From positions 1 through 64,000 of the forward strand of contig NZ_JAGJEC010000004.1 in assembly GCF_018100785.1 (NCBI RefSeq): 64,000 bases of DNA, in the 5' to 3' direction. This document shows, piece by piece, positions 61,654 to 64,000 of this stretch. Source of the DNA: Maribacter sp. MMG018 (lineage in GTDB: Bacteria > Bacteroidota > Bacteroidia > Flavobacteriales > Flavobacteriaceae). The notes beneath the pieces are model-generated. The model had not been told where the DNA came from and did no database searches. It was given only the letters and a program-made list of their open reading frames with translations. Each line of letters opens with the position of its first letter. Positions within the stretch are counted from its first letter, which is position 1. The position numbers were made by a program, and so were the translations under genes.

Positions 61654-64000
61654 TTAGAAATTAATTGATACACCAAAAATCAGTTCTCTTGGAATAGGAT
61701 ATCCAACATCTGAATCCGTCACCTCTGGATTAAGTCCTTCATATTTAGTAAAATAATGAAGGTTATTACCTGTTAAATGAAGCCTTACATCTTGCAATCC
61801 AATCTTTTTCACAGCATTCGATGGAAGATTATAAGCTAAAGTGACCTCCCTAATGCTCAAATAGTCTGTTTTTTGAAAGAATCTTGAACTCCCTCTAGAA
61901 TTCCAAACATTCCAATTTGCGTTTTGATCCGCCCAATAATATTTTGGTTGATCTGTAATATCGCCTTGATTCTCCCATGAGTTAAGCACGTTTGCACTAA
62001 TCGCATTTGCTCCGGAAAAATTACCCTCAAGTCTAGCTCCCGTCTCATAATAAACAGTACCTCCTAAGGAATAATCCATGCGAAAATTCATACTAAAGTT
62101 CTTATAGGTAAATTGGTTTGAAAAACCACCTGTAAAATCAGGATACTGATTCCCCATATAAACCATATCCCTAGTGTCAATAATATTATTACCATCGGCA
62201 TCCAACCAATTAACATCTCCGCCAGATTTGGTTTTATCATCCCTAGGAATTAACATATCCACCGGACCCGCGGCAGCTTCCTCATCGGTAGCGTATACAC
62301 TAACTTGTTTGAATCCATATAAATCCCCTATTCTTCCTCCTTCTTGGAGTCCGCCTTTCCATGCATATTCACCTAACTCAGAATCCCAAACATAATAACC
62401 TCCCACACGATTATTTTCAACACCATTTGGTGGAAGTTTTAGAATTTTAGTATTCACTTTTGCAGTATTAAAAGACATATTCCACTGCAATTCAGATGAA
62501 TGAGGAAGTATATGAGCATTCACCCCAATTTCTATACCTTTATTTTCCAATGAACCATAGTTTGTAATAATATTATCAAACCCAGATGTTGGCGGCATGT
62601 CAAGCGTTGTTAACAAATTATCACTGACTCGTCTATAATAATCGAACATTATATCAATTCTCCTATTAAAGAGCCCTAAGTCTACACCAAAATCCAATGT
62701 TTTTGATTGTTCCCATTTAAGATCCTGATTAGGTAAAACAGAAATCTGCAGAGCAGAATTACTATCATACTTGGCATTTGAACCATATTCTCCCTGAGCC
62801 TGATAATAACCAAGACCACTAATATTCCCTGTTACACCGTAACTTCCTCTTAGTTTTAATTGAAGTACACTTTCAGGTATCATGTTTGCCCAAAAATCTT
62901 CTTTGTTCACTACCCATCCTGCCGAAACACCTGGAAAAACCCCCCATTTATTTTTTTCACCCAAATTTGAGGCTCCATCGTATCTTAAACTTGCACTCAG
63001 AAGATATTTTTCTTTGTAATTGTATGTAGCTCTTGAAAAATACCCCAACAACACATGATGGGTTTCCTGACCAAATACAGAGGTAGGCACTGCAGAACCA
63101 TTTAATGTAGGAATTAAATCGGTTGCAGCGCCATTACCAGTTGCCTCTACTTCATCAATATCATTCCCTAAATAAGAAAACCCAGCCATTAAGCTTAAAT
63201 CATGATTGCCTAATTTTTTTGCATAATTGAAAACACCGTTAAACTGAGGACTATAACTTTGAATCACTGATGTACTAGCATTTCGAGATGTATCATAAGA
63301 GGCCACTCCGTTCCAATATGCACCAGTAAAGTTTCTCGAATAGTCCGTTCCTTGCTTCCAAGAAAATTGTGGCTCAAACGATAAGCCTTTTGCAATGTCA
63401 AAATGGCCACCTACAATCAGAGTTAAATCATTAGAAAGATTACGTGCATCATTAACCGACAAAGAATACAATGGATTAGAGTAGGAAAAATTTCGGCCCG
63501 GGGCCAATGTACCATCCTCAAAGTAAAGTTTATTTGTTGGAGGCTGTATAAGACCATCTCTAAAAACACTTTGTATATTATGAACTTGAGTATTCTTCAC
63601 ATTAGAATACATAACTTTAGCATAAGCCTTAATTTTGTCAGTTATTTCTATTTCACCCCCTAAATTTAAAGTGTATCTCTTATAATCCGTCTGAATAGCT
63701 ATCCCTTCATTATCCGAATACCCAAGTCCTAAACTAAATGACGTTTTTTCTCCACCCCCAGAAATTGATAACGAATGATCAATAGAAACAGCTGTTCTAA
63801 AAAGCAAATCCTGAAAATCGGTATCGGAAAAAATTAATGTTTTTGATGGATCTAAGGGATCTGGCATACTTTGCCAACCCTCATTTAGTTTATATTCATT
63901 TTCCGGGGTTAAATACTGCAAACTTGAATATGTGCTGTTTGTTAAATCATTACCTATTCCCCCAGCATATGTAGACCCATCCAATTGCGGCGCTATAGCC
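61654..64000 (-). CDS. SusC-family TonB-dependent transporter, cut by the window end
   Basis: At least 782 residues of the C-terminal part. The frame is open to the last base of the window; the TTG at 63984 is an internal leucine, not a start. Visible: the end of the plug-to-barrel transition and the barrel with the usual SusC segments (SLSISGGGEKTSFSLGLGY, LRYDGASNLGEKNKWGVFP, LRGSYGVTGN) and the terminal VSINF. The missing N-terminus should hold the signal, carboxypeptidase-like domain and plug. First gene of the partial locus susC-susD-GH-like. Confidence 0.94.
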   Translation of the reverse strand, partial: AIAPQLDGSTYAGGIGNDLTNSTYSSLQYLTPENEYKLNEGWQSMPDPLDPSKTLIFSDTDFQDLLFRTAVSIDHSLSISGGGEKTSFSLGLGYSDNEGIAIQTDYKRYTLNLGGEIEITDKIKAYAKVMYSNVKNTQVHNIQSVFRDGLIQPPTNKLYFEDGTLAPGRNFSYSNPLYSLSVNDARNLSNDLTLIVGGHFDIAKGLSFEPQFSWKQGTDYSRNFTGAYWNGVASYDTSRNASTSVIQSYSPQFNGVFNYAKKLGNHDLSLMAGFSYLGNDIDEVEATGNGAATDLIPTLNGSAVPTSVFGQETHHVLLGYFSRATYNYKEKYLLSASLRYDGASNLGEKNKWGVFPGVSAGWVVNKEDFWANMIPESVLQLKLRGSYGVTGNISGLGYYQAQGEYGSNAKYDSNSALQISVLPNQDLKWEQSKTLDFGVDLGLFNRRIDIMFDYYRRVSDNLLTTLDMPPTSGFDNIITNYGSLENKGIEIGVNAHILPHSSELQWNMSFNTAKVNTKILKLPPNGVENNRVGGYYVWDSELGEYAWKGGLQEGGRIGDLYGFKQVSVYATDEEAAAGPVDMLIPRDDKTKSGGDVNWLDADGNNIIDTRDMVYMGNQYPDFTGGFSNQFTYKNFSMNFRMDYSLGGTVYYETGARLEGNFSGANAISANVLNSWENQGDITDQPKYYWADQNANWNVWNSRGSSRFFQKTDYLSIREVTLAYNLPSNAVKKIGLQDVRLHLTGNNLHYFTKYEGLNPEVTDSDVGYPIPRELIFGVSINF

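Overview
The window looks like a chromosome segment of a marine Flavobacteriaceae bacterium (Bacteroidetes; Zobellia/Maribacter-like at a guess). Support: three SusC/SusD pairs, AT-rich DNA, TAnnTTTG-type -7 promoter boxes, lipoproteins with acidic residues just after the lipid cysteine, a lysyl-tRNA synthetase with a C-terminal helical add-on, and GSCFA, DUF4230, DUF5522 and DUF4136 proteins. I see no rRNA, insertion sequence, phage gene or CRISPR array.

Layout. 0.1-6.7 kb: a putative porin and a SusC/SusD pair on the minus strand. 6.9-10 kb: rnhB and a large lipoprotein. 10-24.5 kb: the accessory region. It holds an OmpA / TapB-like / subtilisin operon, a large TPR-CHAT protease with a C-terminal membrane anchor, a convergent pair encoding an ECF-type sigma factor and a one-pass membrane TPR protein (anti-sigma-like), a 31-residue membrane peptide, and six tandem genes for cell-envelope lipoproteins (propeller, Kelch, collagen-like, PQQ-like). 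24.5-28.1 kb: lipB, a lipoprotein, a 51-residue YqaE/Pmp3 protein and lysS. 28.2-32.8 kb: a second SusC/SusD pair. 33-38.3 kb: a DASS transporter, a large zinc metalloprotease and small secreted proteins. 38.5-41.9 kb: an operon of hemL, a glucosaminidase-LysM lipoprotein, an ACC deaminase-like enzyme and an HExxH protein. 42-46.9 kb: DUF5522, DUF4136, an Lrp regulator divergent from an aromatic amino acid hydroxylase, DUF4230 and GSCFA. 46.9-57.5 kb: housekeeping genes (alaS, M23 peptidase, MerR, lemA, two TPM proteins, der, a PglD-like acyltransferase, era, an alanine:cation symporter). 57.6 kb: an initiator tRNA-Met with a textbook promoter. 58.6-64 kb: a polysaccharide utilization locus (glycosidase-like enzyme, SusD, SusC cut by the window end).

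Main discovery. Seven places in 10-22.5 kb carry the same two-part motif, GTTAACC, then 15 (once 16) bases, then CATwAAA. Six lie upstream of the ompA operon, the small membrane peptide and four envelope-lipoprotein genes; one lies at the sigma gene itself. The AAC core in the upstream half is typical of ECF -35 elements, and the motif differs from the housekeeping TAnnTTTG type. The simplest reading is one local regulon: the membrane TPR protein holds the sigma factor, the TPR-CHAT protease (caspase-like, predicted on the same side of the membrane as the TPR domain) controls release, and the output is secreted lipoproteins, an OmpA protein and a subtilisin. It resembles in concept the TPR-CHAT / ECF sigma wiring of type III-E CRISPR (Craspase), but no CRISPR part is present. 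The motif and gene order are seen directly; the wiring is inference.
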